Source: Prevotella sp.
GTDB taxonomy: Bacteria; Bacteroidota; Bacteroidia; Bacteroidales; Bacteroidaceae
Assembly: GCA_021204905.1 (NCBI GenBank)
Contig: JAJPYN010000013.1
Span: 105,031-169,030, forward strand
Length of the DNA stretch: 64,000 nt
Direction of reading: 5' to 3'
The number at the start of each line of letters is the position of its first letter. The stretch's first letter is position 1. A model generated the notes under the pieces. It saw nothing but the letters and a program-made list of their open reading frames with translations. It was not told where the DNA came from and ran no database searches. A program made the position numbers and the translations under genes. This document shows, piece after piece, positions 26,912-42,983 of the stretch.

Positions 26912-26985
26912 GCCTCTTTAGCTCAGTTGGCCAGAGCACGTGATTTGTAATCTCGGGGTCGTTGGTTCGAATCCGACAAGAGGCT
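26912..26985 (+). tRNA. tRNA-Thr (anticodon TGT)
   Basis: Acceptor GCCTCTT pairs with AAGAGGC (26978-26984). D-arm AGCTCAG, anticodon loop TTTGTAA with anticodon TGT, and T-loop GGTTCGAATCC are all present. CCA is not encoded. First gene of a Thr-Tyr-Gly-Thr-tuf cluster, the same order as in many bacteria. Confidence 0.95.
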
Positions 26986-27036
26986 CTCGCAAGGGGGAGA
27001 CAAGATGGCGGCGGGCGGCGGCAAGCATTGAGAAAA

Positions 27037-27119
27037 GGGTGTTTTCCAGAGTGGCCAAATGGGGCAGACTGTAAATCTGCTGTCTTACGACTTCGGTGGT
27101 TCGAATCCATCAGCACCCA
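27037..27119 (+). tRNA. tRNA-Tyr (anticodon GTA)
   Basis: Acceptor GGGTGTT pairs with AGCACCC (27112-27118) with one wobble. Anticodon loop CTGTAAA gives GTA. The long variable arm (about 83 nt total) marks it as a class II tRNA, as expected for Tyr. Confidence 0.95.
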
Positions 27120-27220
27120 CTTTCTTTTGCGCACCGCTCGGCGAAGGGTCGCAGGCGGCGGTCAGGCGTGACGGCGGCGGGCGCATCGTTCTGCCAAATG
27201 TGCCGGAAACACCCCAACAG

Positions 27221-27293
27221 GCGGAAATAGCTCAGTTGATAGAGCATCAGCCTTCCAAGCTGAGGGTCGCGGGTTTGAGCCCCGTTTTCCGCT
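27221..27293 (+). tRNA. tRNA-Gly (anticodon TCC)
   Basis: Acceptor GCGGAAA pairs with TTTCCGC (27286-27292); anticodon loop CTTCCAA gives TCC. It lies 101 nt after tRNA-Tyr and 5 nt before the next tRNA, so processing must separate them. Confidence 0.95.
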
Positions 27294-27298
27294 CTTTT

Positions 27299-27370
<72 letters not shown>

Positions 27371-27462
27371 CTGCAAGCCGGCTTTCCGCAGGCAATAGAA
27401 ACGAAGAGAACAAACGATATCGTAATCAAATAAACTAATTAAAAGGTTAATAAGAAGAAGCT

Positions 27463-28647
<1,185 letters not shown>

Positions 28648-28690
28648 TTCCCGCAAAGAGATAAATCCGAATCGGATTAGTTTCGCATCG

Positions 28691-28721
28691 GTTCCCGCTA
28701 TCAGAATTTGTTAGCGGGAAC
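28691..28721 (+). other. Perfect 10-bp hairpin between tuf and tRNA-Trp
   Basis: GTTCCCGCTA (28691-28700) and TAGCGGGAAC (28712-28721) pair perfectly around an 11-nt loop. No T-tract follows; tRNA-Trp begins 7 nt later. It is therefore more likely an RNA-processing or mRNA 3'-end stabilising element than an intrinsic terminator. Confidence 0.7.
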
Positions 28722-28727
28722 TAATCT

Positions 28728-28798
28728 ACGGGAGTCTTCCAATGGTAGGAAAGCGGTCTCCAAAACCGTCAATGTGGGTTCGATTCCTGCCTCCCGTG
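28728..28798 (+). tRNA. tRNA-Trp (anticodon CCA)
   Basis: Acceptor ACGGGAG pairs with CTCCCGT (28791-28797); anticodon loop CTCCAAA gives CCA. It sits between tuf and secE, the same tuf-trpT-secE-nusG order as in many bacteria. Confidence 0.95.
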
Positions 28799-28816
28799 CG
28801 ACAAGATTTTCCGACT

Positions 28817-29020
28817 ATGTTGAAGAAAGCATACACCAAAGTTAAGGATTACTGCAAGTCTTGTTACGAAGAGCTTGCACACAAAACAACCTGGCCGACA
28901 CGCAAGCAGTTGGCGCACAGCGCGGTGGTAGTGTTATCAGCTTCCCTCGTCATCGCGCTCATCGTCTTCTGCATGGACAGCGTGTTTAAGTTTGCCATGG
29001 GCATCGTCTATCCCAACTAA
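28817..29020 (+). CDS. secE: Preprotein translocase subunit SecE
   Basis: A 67-residue protein with the SecE signature KTTWPTRKQL before a single transmembrane helix (SAVVVLSASLVIALIVFCMD). It clamps SecY in the SecYEG channel. The ATG at 28817, 18 nt after tRNA-Trp, gives the usual one-helix short form; the longer frame would run through the tRNA. It precedes nusG by 12 nt. Confidence 0.94.
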   Translation: MLKKAYTKVKDYCKSCYEELAHKTTWPTRKQLAHSAVVVLSASLVIALIVFCMDSVFKFAMGIVYPN

Positions 29021-29032
29021 CACCCGAGCAAG

Positions 29033-29578
29033 ATGGCAGAGGCAGATAAGAAGTGGTACGTGTTTCGCACCGTGAGCGGCAAGGAAGCCAAGGCGAAAGA
29101 GTATATTGAAACGGCGATGACGCACGACAAGATGCTCTTTTCGCACGTGAGCGAGCTGCTGCTGCCGATGGAGAAACAGACATCGCTGCGCAACGGCAAG
29201 CGCGTGGAGAAGGAGAAGCTCCGGCTCCCGGGCTACTTGTTTGTCTTGGCCGACATGAACGGCGATGTGGCGCACGCGCTGCGCTTCACACCGAACGTGC
29301 TGGGCGTGCTGGGCGGCATGGACAATCCCACACCCGTCTCCTCGGCGGAGATTAACAGGATGGTCGGCGCGGCCGAAGAGACCTTCGTGCGCAGCGAGAT
29401 GGACATCCCGTACCTCGTCGGCGAGACGGTGAAAGTGACGGACGGGCCTTTCACGGGGTTCAGCGGAGTGGTCGAAGAAGTGAGTACCGAAAAGAGAAAG
29501 CTGAAAGTCATGGTGAAGATTTTCGGCCGGAAAACACCGCTCGAACTCAGTTATATGCAAGTAGAGAAAGAAGGTTGA
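29033..29578 (+). CDS. nusG: Transcription termination/antitermination factor NusG
   Basis: A 181-residue protein with an NGN domain starting KKWYVFRTVSGKE and a C-terminal KOW domain (GETVKVTDGPFTGFSGVVEEV). NusG binds the RNA polymerase clamp, aids processivity and couples to Rho or the ribosome. Position between secE and rplK is standard. Normal length for the housekeeping copy, not the UpxY-type paralogue that controls capsule loci. Confidence 0.95.
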   Translation: MAEADKKWYVFRTVSGKEAKAKEYIETAMTHDKMLFSHVSELLLPMEKQTSLRNGKRVEKEKLRLPGYLFVLADMNGDVAHALRFTPNVLGVLGGMDNPTPVSSAEINRMVGAAEETFVRSEMDIPYLVGETVKVTDGPFTGFSGVVEEVSTEKRKLKVMVKIFGRKTPLELSYMQVEKEG

Positions 29579-29641
29579 TCGTTGTTACGGACCCTCAGCC
29601 GGACCATTTCTCGCTATTAACATCAAAATCAAAATTGAACA

Positions 29642-30082
29642 ATGGCTAAAGAAGTTGCTGGATTAATCAAACTGCAGATTAAAGGCGGCGCGGCAAATCC
29701 CTCTCCCCCGGTAGGGCCTGCTCTGGGCTCGAAAGGCATCAACATCATGGGATTTTGCAAAGAGTTCAATGCTCGAACGCAGGATAAGGCGGGGAAAATC
29801 CTTCCCGTCGTCATCACGTGCTATACCGACAAGTCATTCGATTTCATCATCAAAACCCCGCCGGCAGCAGTGCAGCTCCTCGAAGCGGCAAAGCTCAAAG
29901 GCGGCTCCGGCGCGCCCAACCGCCAGAAGGTGGGCAGCGTAACGTGGGATCAAGTGCGCGCTATAGCAGAGGATAAGATGCCGGACTTGAATTGTTTTAC
30001 AATCGAGAGTGCGATGCGCCTTATCGCGGGAACAGCACGAAGCATGGGCATCACGGTCAAAGGGGACTTCCCCGGCAAATAA
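29642..30082 (+). CDS. rplK: 50S ribosomal protein L11
   Basis: A 146-residue protein with the L11 start [27 protein letters not shown] and the C-terminal RNA-binding part ending in [12 protein letters not shown]. It forms the GTPase-associated centre with 23S rRNA. First gene of rplKAJL, 63 nt after nusG. Confidence 0.97.
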   Translation: MAKEVAGLIKLQIKGGAANPSPPVGPALGSKGINIMGFCKEFNARTQDKAGKILPVVITCYTDKSFDFIIKTPPAAVQLLEAAKLKGGSGAPNRQKVGSVTWDQVRAIAEDKMPDLNCFTIESAMRLIAGTARSMGITVKGDFPGK

Positions 30083-30105
30083 TTTTTTAACTTCACTTTG
30101 AGACA

Positions 30106-30801
30106 ATGAGTACACTGACAAAAAATCGGAAATCAGTAGCCGAAAAGGTTGAAGCGGGGAAATTATACACGCTCAAAGAAGCCTCGTCGCTCGTCAAAGA
30201 AATTACCACTACCAAGTTCGATGCCTCCGTCGATATCGACGTCAGGCTCGGCGTCGACCCGCGTAAGGCCAACCAGATGGTGCGCGGCGTCGTGTCGCTG
30301 CCAAACGGCACGGGTAAGGTAACACGAGTGCTCGCCCTTTGCACCGCCGACCAAGAAGCTGCCGCAAAAAGCGCCGGCGCCGACTATGTTGGTCTCGACG
30401 AATACATCGAGAAAATCAAAGGCGGCTGGACCGACGTTGACGTGATCATCACTATGCCCTCATGCATGGGCAAGCTCGGACCCTTGGGCCGCATCCTCGG
30501 CCCGCGCGGCCTGATGCCGAACCCCAAGAGCGGCACCGTTACAATGGACGTGGCAAAAGCAGTGAAAGAGGTGAAACAAGGCAAGATAGACTTTAAGGTT
30601 GATAAAACGGGCATCATCCACACGTCAATCGGCAAAGTGTCGTTCACCCCGGAGCAGATTTACGAAAACGCGAAGGAATTCGTGTCCACCATACAGAAGC
30701 TCCGCCCCGCCGCTGCCAAAGGCACGTATATGAAAAGCATCTTTCTGTCGAGCACAATGAGTGCCGGTATCAAAGTGGATCCGAAATCGGCGGTTGAATA
30801 A
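30106..30801 (+). CDS. rplA: 50S ribosomal protein L1
   Basis: A 231-residue L1 protein of normal length, with [17 protein letters not shown] and [14 protein letters not shown], the conserved RNA-binding regions. It forms the mobile L1 stalk at the E site and in many bacteria represses its own rplKA mRNA; I did not identify that leader target here. It follows rplK by 23 nt. Confidence 0.97.
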   Translation: MSTLTKNRKSVAEKVEAGKLYTLKEASSLVKEITTTKFDASVDIDVRLGVDPRKANQMVRGVVSLPNGTGKVTRVLALCTADQEAAAKSAGADYVGLDEYIEKIKGGWTDVDVIITMPSCMGKLGPLGRILGPRGLMPNPKSGTVTMDVAKAVKEVKQGKIDFKVDKTGIIHTSIGKVSFTPEQIYENAKEFVSTIQKLRPAAAKGTYMKSIFLSSTMSAGIKVDPKSAVE

Positions 30802-30823
30802 ACAATTAAAATTTTTAACTACG

Positions 30824-31342
30824 ATGAGAAGAGAAGAAAAAGATACCGTCATCACCCAGATCGGCGAATACCTCGCAGCCTACCCGCATTTCTACCTCGT
30901 GAACCTCACGGGCCTCGACGCCGGCAAGACAAGCGAGCTGCGCCGCAAGTGCTTCAAGAAGGAAATCAAACTCGTAGTTGTGAAAAACACCTTGCTCAAA
31001 AAGGCGTTCGAACACTGCGACACCGACTTTTCACCCCTGTATGAGGCTTTGAAAGGGAACACCGCCCTGATGCTCTGCAACGTGGCCGCAGCCCCCGCAA
31101 AGCTCCTGAAAGACTACTCCAATGACGAGTTCCCCGCGCTCAAAGCAGCCTACGCCGAAGAGAGCATCTTCGTGGGCGCCGACAAGCTCGAAGAACTGTC
31201 GAACATCAAGAGCAAGAACGAGCTCATCGCCGACGTCGTTGCACTGCTGCAATCGCCCGCGAAGAACGTCCTGTCGGCTCTGCAATCCGGCGCGAACACC
31301 ATCCACGGCGTGCTCACGACGCTTGGCGAACGCCCCGAATAG
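30824..31342 (+). CDS. rplJ: 50S ribosomal protein L10
   Basis: A 172-residue protein with the start MRREEKDTVITQIGEYL. L10 is the base of the stalk that carries L7/L12 dimers through its C-terminal helix. The start at 30824 is used because the preceding part of the open frame overlaps rplA. The gap to rplL is 44 nt and A/T-rich. Confidence 0.96.
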   Translation: MRREEKDTVITQIGEYLAAYPHFYLVNLTGLDAGKTSELRRKCFKKEIKLVVVKNTLLKKAFEHCDTDFSPLYEALKGNTALMLCNVAAAPAKLLKDYSNDEFPALKAAYAEESIFVGADKLEELSNIKSKNELIADVVALLQSPAKNVLSALQSGANTIHGVLTTLGERPE

Positions 31343-31386
31343 ACAAATAAAAATTTAATTAAAACAAAAAATCATTATTATAAATT

Positions 31387-31764
31387 ATGGCAGATATTAA
31401 AGCTATTGCAGAAAGTTTGGTAAACCTTACTGTAAAAGAAGTAAATGAGTTGGCACAGGTGCTCAAAGACGAGTACGGCATCGAACCCGCAGCCGCAGCA
31501 GTCGCCGTTGCTGCAGGTCCCGCCGCCGTTGGTCCCGCCGCTGCCGAAGAGAAGACCTCGTTCGACGTAGTGCTCACCGAGATCGGCGCAGCCAAACTGG
31601 CCGTCGTTAAAGCCGTGAAAGAGGCTTGCGGGCTGGGTCTGAAAGAGGCGAAAGACCTCGTCGACGGCTGCCCCGCCACCATCAAGGCCGGTCTGAACAA
31701 GGACGAAGCCGAGAACCTCAAGAAGGTCATCGAGGACGCCGGCGCGAAGATCGAACTGAAATAA
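31387..31764 (+). CDS. rplL: 50S ribosomal protein L7/L12
   Basis: A 125-residue protein: N-terminal dimerisation domain ([21 protein letters not shown]), an alanine/proline/valine hinge (about 37-52), and a C-terminal domain [24 protein letters not shown]...[13 protein letters not shown]. It recruits translational GTPases. It ends 28 nt before the terminator-like hairpin that separates the ribosomal genes from rpoB. Confidence 0.97.
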   Translation: MADIKAIAESLVNLTVKEVNELAQVLKDEYGIEPAAAAVAVAAGPAAVGPAAAEEKTSFDVVLTEIGAAKLAVVKAVKEACGLGLKEAKDLVDGCPATIKAGLNKDEAENLKKVIEDAGAKIELK

Positions 31765-31792
31765 TTCGAACACACTTTTCATCAAACACATT

Positions 31793-31830
31793 GGTTAGGG
31801 TTTGTCCAATAGGCGAATCCTAACCTTTTT
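31793..31830 (+). terminator. Terminator-like attenuator between rplL and rpoB
   Basis: GGTTAGG (31793-31799) pairs with CCTAACC (31819-31825), and the stem extends through wobble pairs to about 14 bp with a 5-nt loop. Five T (31826-31830) follow directly, then GTGTCTTTC. This has the form of an intrinsic terminator, yet rpoB starts only 85 nt later and I see no clear -7 box in between. The likely role is partial termination that sets the ribosomal-protein/RNA-polymerase ratio, as in the E. coli rplL-rpoB attenuator. Confidence 0.75.
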
Positions 31831-31914
31831 GTGTCTTTCACGCCCGTGCCTTACAGAAGCGCGGGCAAGAACGTTGCGGACAGCGTTACATCACAACCAA
31901 CATATAAATCGTTT

Positions 31915-35727
<3,813 letters not shown>

Positions 35728-35747
35728 TCCTCTAAGCAACAAGGAAT

Positions 35748-40058
<4,311 letters not shown>

Positions 40059-40128
40059 TCATTAATCATTTCATAACGCGTGAGGGGTTGTCCGTTGCCG
40101 GGCGGCCCTTCACAAAATAAAAAAAACA

Positions 40129-40449
40129 ATGGCTGAACAAGGCAAACAACTCCAGTTTAACATCGACCCCGACGTGGCCAAAGGCATCTACGCGAACCTC
40201 GCGCTCATCGTCCATTCACCCTCGGAGTTCATCGTCGATTTCGCGGCAATGATGCCCGGCATGCAAAAGGCCAACGTCGGCGCGCGCATCATCCTCGCAC
40301 CCGAGCACGCCAAACGCCTCCTGCTCGCCCTGCAAGACAATATCTACAAGTTCGAACAGCAGTTCGGCACGATAAAAATGCAGAGCGGACAGCAAGCCAA
40401 AACCATCGCGCCGTTCTCCACAGGCGGTAACAACAAGGGCGAGGCGTAA
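40129..40449 (+). CDS. DUF3467 family protein
   Basis: A 106-residue soluble protein (start MAEQGKQLQFNIDPDVAKGIYAN, later SEFIVDFAAMMPG and a C-terminal QQFGTIK segment), matching the DUF3467 pattern of small proteins found after rpoC in Bacteroidetes. Function unknown. The position immediately behind rpoBC suggests co-expression with RNA polymerase, but this is inference. No signal peptide or membrane segment. Confidence 0.8.
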   Translation: MAEQGKQLQFNIDPDVAKGIYANLALIVHSPSEFIVDFAAMMPGMQKANVGARIILAPEHAKRLLLALQDNIYKFEQQFGTIKMQSGQQAKTIAPFSTGGNNKGEA

Positions 40450-40592
40450 ATAGCAAGCGCGCTAAAAAAATCTTGCGTTCCGTTGCCGCACAAAAGCCGC
40501 TTTTTCGCGCTTATAATGCAAAGCAAGTGTGGCAAGAACGGGGATTTAACACGATTTAAGAGAGAAAAATTTGCAAGGGCGGGGTGAAGACC

Positions 40593-40600
40593 TAACTTTG
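40593..40600 (+). promoter_or_regulatory. -7 box upstream of the 40718 secreted-protein gene
   Basis: TAACTTTG followed by CAACCGCG, giving a leader of about 110 nt before the ATG at 40718. The region 40450-40717 contains nothing else I can name. Confidence 0.55.
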
Positions 40601-40717
40601 CAACCGCGATTAGCTCCGTATCGCACTCGTTTCCGGTTGACGGCCGGCGATGAGGAAAGCGTGGGAAGGGCAGTCGCAACGGGCTTCTAACGCCCTCAAA
40701 CACAACAGACTAAACAG

Positions 40718-42457
40718 ATGACAAGAGTAAAATCCATTTTCATTTTGGCGGCAGGTGTGTTCCTTTCATGCCTGCCCGTTGCCGTACAAGCGAGTACGGA
40801 GAATTTATTTCCTGGTACAAAAGAACAGCCGGCCGAATTTGACCTCAGCGAAAGCAGCGTCTTTCTCACCGAGGGCGGCTACTACGACATCTCGGGCAGC
40901 AGGGACGACATCATAACGGACTCCATCCAGTTCAACCCCGCCGCGACGAAGACGTTTTACATCACGCTGCGGCACGTCCACATCGACACCACGGATGTCG
41001 AGGGCGAATACTGCGGATTGTTCATCCCCGCGGGCATCAACGTCGAACTGACGCTCTACGGCACAAGCACCATCGCGGGCTCCGTTTACGGCATTTTCGT
41101 CTCCGAAGACGCGACGCTCACCATTAAAAACGAGCTCGACGAGGTGTTCATCATCCGCGGCGACAACGGCATTTACAACCTCGGCAACTACCTGATGATT
41201 GACGGCGACACAAGCACCGGCGACCTCGGCAGCACGGGCATCTACGCGAAGTATTACGGCATTTACAGCCCCGCGGGATTGCACCTGAAAAATACCGACA
41301 TGAAAATCGTCGTAACCGGCACGGCCACGGACGAACAACCCGTGGCGGGCATGGCGCTCGGACAACCGAACGCGAAGCAGTCGGACCTCTCGGGAAACGT
41401 AGTGGATATTGACGCTTCGCAAGGCACGAACACCTACGGCATCTGGCTGCGCAACGCCGAAAGCTGCTTCTGCGGATGGCTCACGCTCAACGTCTCGGCA
41501 ACAGGCTGCGTGCTCCACCGCGAGAACCAATACACCGGCTTCGTCATGGAGACGGCCAACCTGACGCTCAGCGGCCCGTTCGACAGCCATCACGAGCAAT
41601 GGACAGGCGACTGGTACTGCGACGACGGCATAGCCATCGACGAGGCGCAGATCCACGACGGCAGCGACTACCCGTTCCACGGCGACCACTCGGGCTTGAA
41701 CAAGCTCAGCATCATCGGGCGCACGCTGTACAGAGGCTGGAACACGCTGTGCCTGCCCTTCGAATATGCCGTCAGCGGCACCGGCGACGACCCCGACGAG
41801 GCGCGCAACTGGATCGACGATTTCACAGCCTACGCAGGTAACAACGAGGTGGTAGGCGAGGATGGCACGACGGCTAAGATGCTGGTTTTCAAGACGATAA
41901 CCGAGCCGTCGCTGATGCCTGACAAAGCGTATCTCGTCCACGTGAACGACGACATGCTCGACAGCGGACAAGACGAAGTGGTGGTGAAATTCACGGCATC
42001 AACGAAGCAAATAGGTAGGGTGCACGACCGCAGCGGCGAATACCTTAAAACGGTTTACCGCCGACTGGAGCTCGCCAACACGGACAGCATCTTCAAGCTC
42101 GGCAGAAAAGTAGGGCCCGACGGCGAGGTAACCAACTATTTCAACCACTCGCGCGGCGCCAGCGTGGACGCATACCGGGCATACATCAAGACCGACACGC
42201 CGATGGCCGAAAGCAAGTTGCTCGTCAGCTTCAACGACGAGACGACCACCGCCGTCGAAACCATCGATTGCCCCGCGGGCATCAGCGTCGAGAACGGCAG
42301 CATCATCTACAACGCGCGCACCCCGGCCGTGCTGAATATTTACACTGTCAGCGGCAGCCTCGCCAGACGAATCAACGCGCACGAAGGGCGGAACATCATC
42401 TCCGCTTTGCCCAAAGGCATTTACATCGTCGACGGGAAAAAGGTCGCCGTTTGGTAG
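40718..42457 (+). CDS. Secreted beta-rich protein with T9SS-like C-terminal domain
   Basis: A 579-residue protein with a Sec signal peptide (hydrophobic FILAAGVFLSCLPVAVQA, cleavage likely near residue 25). The first half has short repeating beta-strand-like units with TLTI/TLYGTSTI and GIYN/GIYAKYYGIYS patterns, reminiscent of surface proteins that carry carbohydrate-binding or parallel-beta-helix domains. A GWNTLCLPFEY segment, common in Bacteroidales surface proteins, follows at about 340. The end (VLNIYTVSGSLARRI, then LPKGIYIVDGKKVAVW) resembles the type A C-terminal sorting domain of the type IX secretion system. Function not recognised; surface display or release is inferred. Confidence 0.6.
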   Translation: MTRVKSIFILAAGVFLSCLPVAVQASTENLFPGTKEQPAEFDLSESSVFLTEGGYYDISGSRDDIITDSIQFNPAATKTFYITLRHVHIDTTDVEGEYCGLFIPAGINVELTLYGTSTIAGSVYGIFVSEDATLTIKNELDEVFIIRGDNGIYNLGNYLMIDGDTSTGDLGSTGIYAKYYGIYSPAGLHLKNTDMKIVVTGTATDEQPVAGMALGQPNAKQSDLSGNVVDIDASQGTNTYGIWLRNAESCFCGWLTLNVSATGCVLHRENQYTGFVMETANLTLSGPFDSHHEQWTGDWYCDDGIAIDEAQIHDGSDYPFHGDHSGLNKLSIIGRTLYRGWNTLCLPFEYAVSGTGDDPDEARNWIDDFTAYAGNNEVVGEDGTTAKMLVFKTITEPSLMPDKAYLVHVNDDMLDSGQDEVVVKFTASTKQIGRVHDRSGEYLKTVYRRLELANTDSIFKLGRKVGPDGEVTNYFNHSRGASVDAYRAYIKTDTPMAESKLLVSFNDETTTAVETIDCPAGISVENGSIIYNARTPAVLNIYTVSGSLARRINAHEGRNIISALPKGIYIVDGKKVAVW

Positions 42458-42577
42458 GAAATAAAGGGCGAAAGCCTCAAACATAGAGCCCGCGCAAACA
42501 AGCTTTGGAAAGGGCTCAACCGACTTGGCCGGGCGCGGCAGCCGGAGATTTAACACAACACAAAAACAAACAGACTT

Positions 42578-42736
42578 ATGAACAAAAAGATTTATCAACG
42601 CCCCCGGGCGACCGTCATCGCGCTCGATGCGACTGTGATGGATTTAGCCCTCCCAGCACAGAGCGGCAGCGACGACGCGAAGGGGTATTCAAAGACGACG
42701 GGCGACAGCGATTTCGAAGGGGATTTCTTCGACTGA
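42578..42736 (+). CDS. Small peptide of the Bacteroidales 'MKKxYxxPxxxVIxL' type
   Basis: A 52-residue ORF: MNKKIYQRPRATVIALDATV, then MDLALPAQSGSDDAKGY, ending in an acidic, Gly/Asp-rich tail (TTGDSDFEGDFFD). The N-terminal pattern (basic start, Tyr, Pro, then a hydrophobic IAL stretch ending near a small-residue site) resembles very short orphan proteins that, from memory, occur widely in Prevotella and relatives, of unknown function. It lies 120 nt after the T9SS-like protein, with which it may be co-transcribed, and ahead of a strong terminator at 42844-42883. The A-rich stretch before the ATG (ACAAAAACAAACAGACTT) suits an SD-less start. It is not a fragment of a known domain. Confidence 0.6.
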   Translation: MNKKIYQRPRATVIALDATVMDLALPAQSGSDDAKGYSKTTGDSDFEGDFFD

Positions 42737-42843
42737 CAAGCAAAGCCCCGACAAAACAAACAAGAAACAAATAACCAAGAACGAAGCAGACAAGAGATTA
42801 AGGCAGATCATTTTTTCATAATATTACATGTTTTAGTTTTTTT

Positions 42844-42883
42844 GAAGAGCCAGGCTCGTGAGGGTATGGCTCTTCCTTTTTTT
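42844..42883 (+). terminator. Strong Rho-independent terminator
   Basis: GAAGAGCCA (42844-42852) pairs perfectly with TGGCTCTTC (42867-42875), followed by CTTTTTTT. It ends the 40718-42736 unit. Confidence 0.9.
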
Positions 42884-42983
42884 GCACCTTTCGCGGGGCG
42901 TTGCTTTATCTTAGTTGCTACTGTAATCCTTCGCAGTCAGCGGCGCGGAGCCTGCCCGAACAAGTGTCGCCTTCGTTTCCGGG

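Noticed and set aside
31831..31914. N-terminal extension of rpoB by 28 codons
   Set aside because: It starts right at the terminator-like hairpin and shows no similarity to RpoB; similarity begins at the ATG at 31915.
42505..42774. 89-codon frame overlapping the small peptide gene in another phase
   Set aside because: Arg/Lys/Thr-rich nonsense composition, no recognisable start context; the 42578 frame has the conserved-looking N-terminus.
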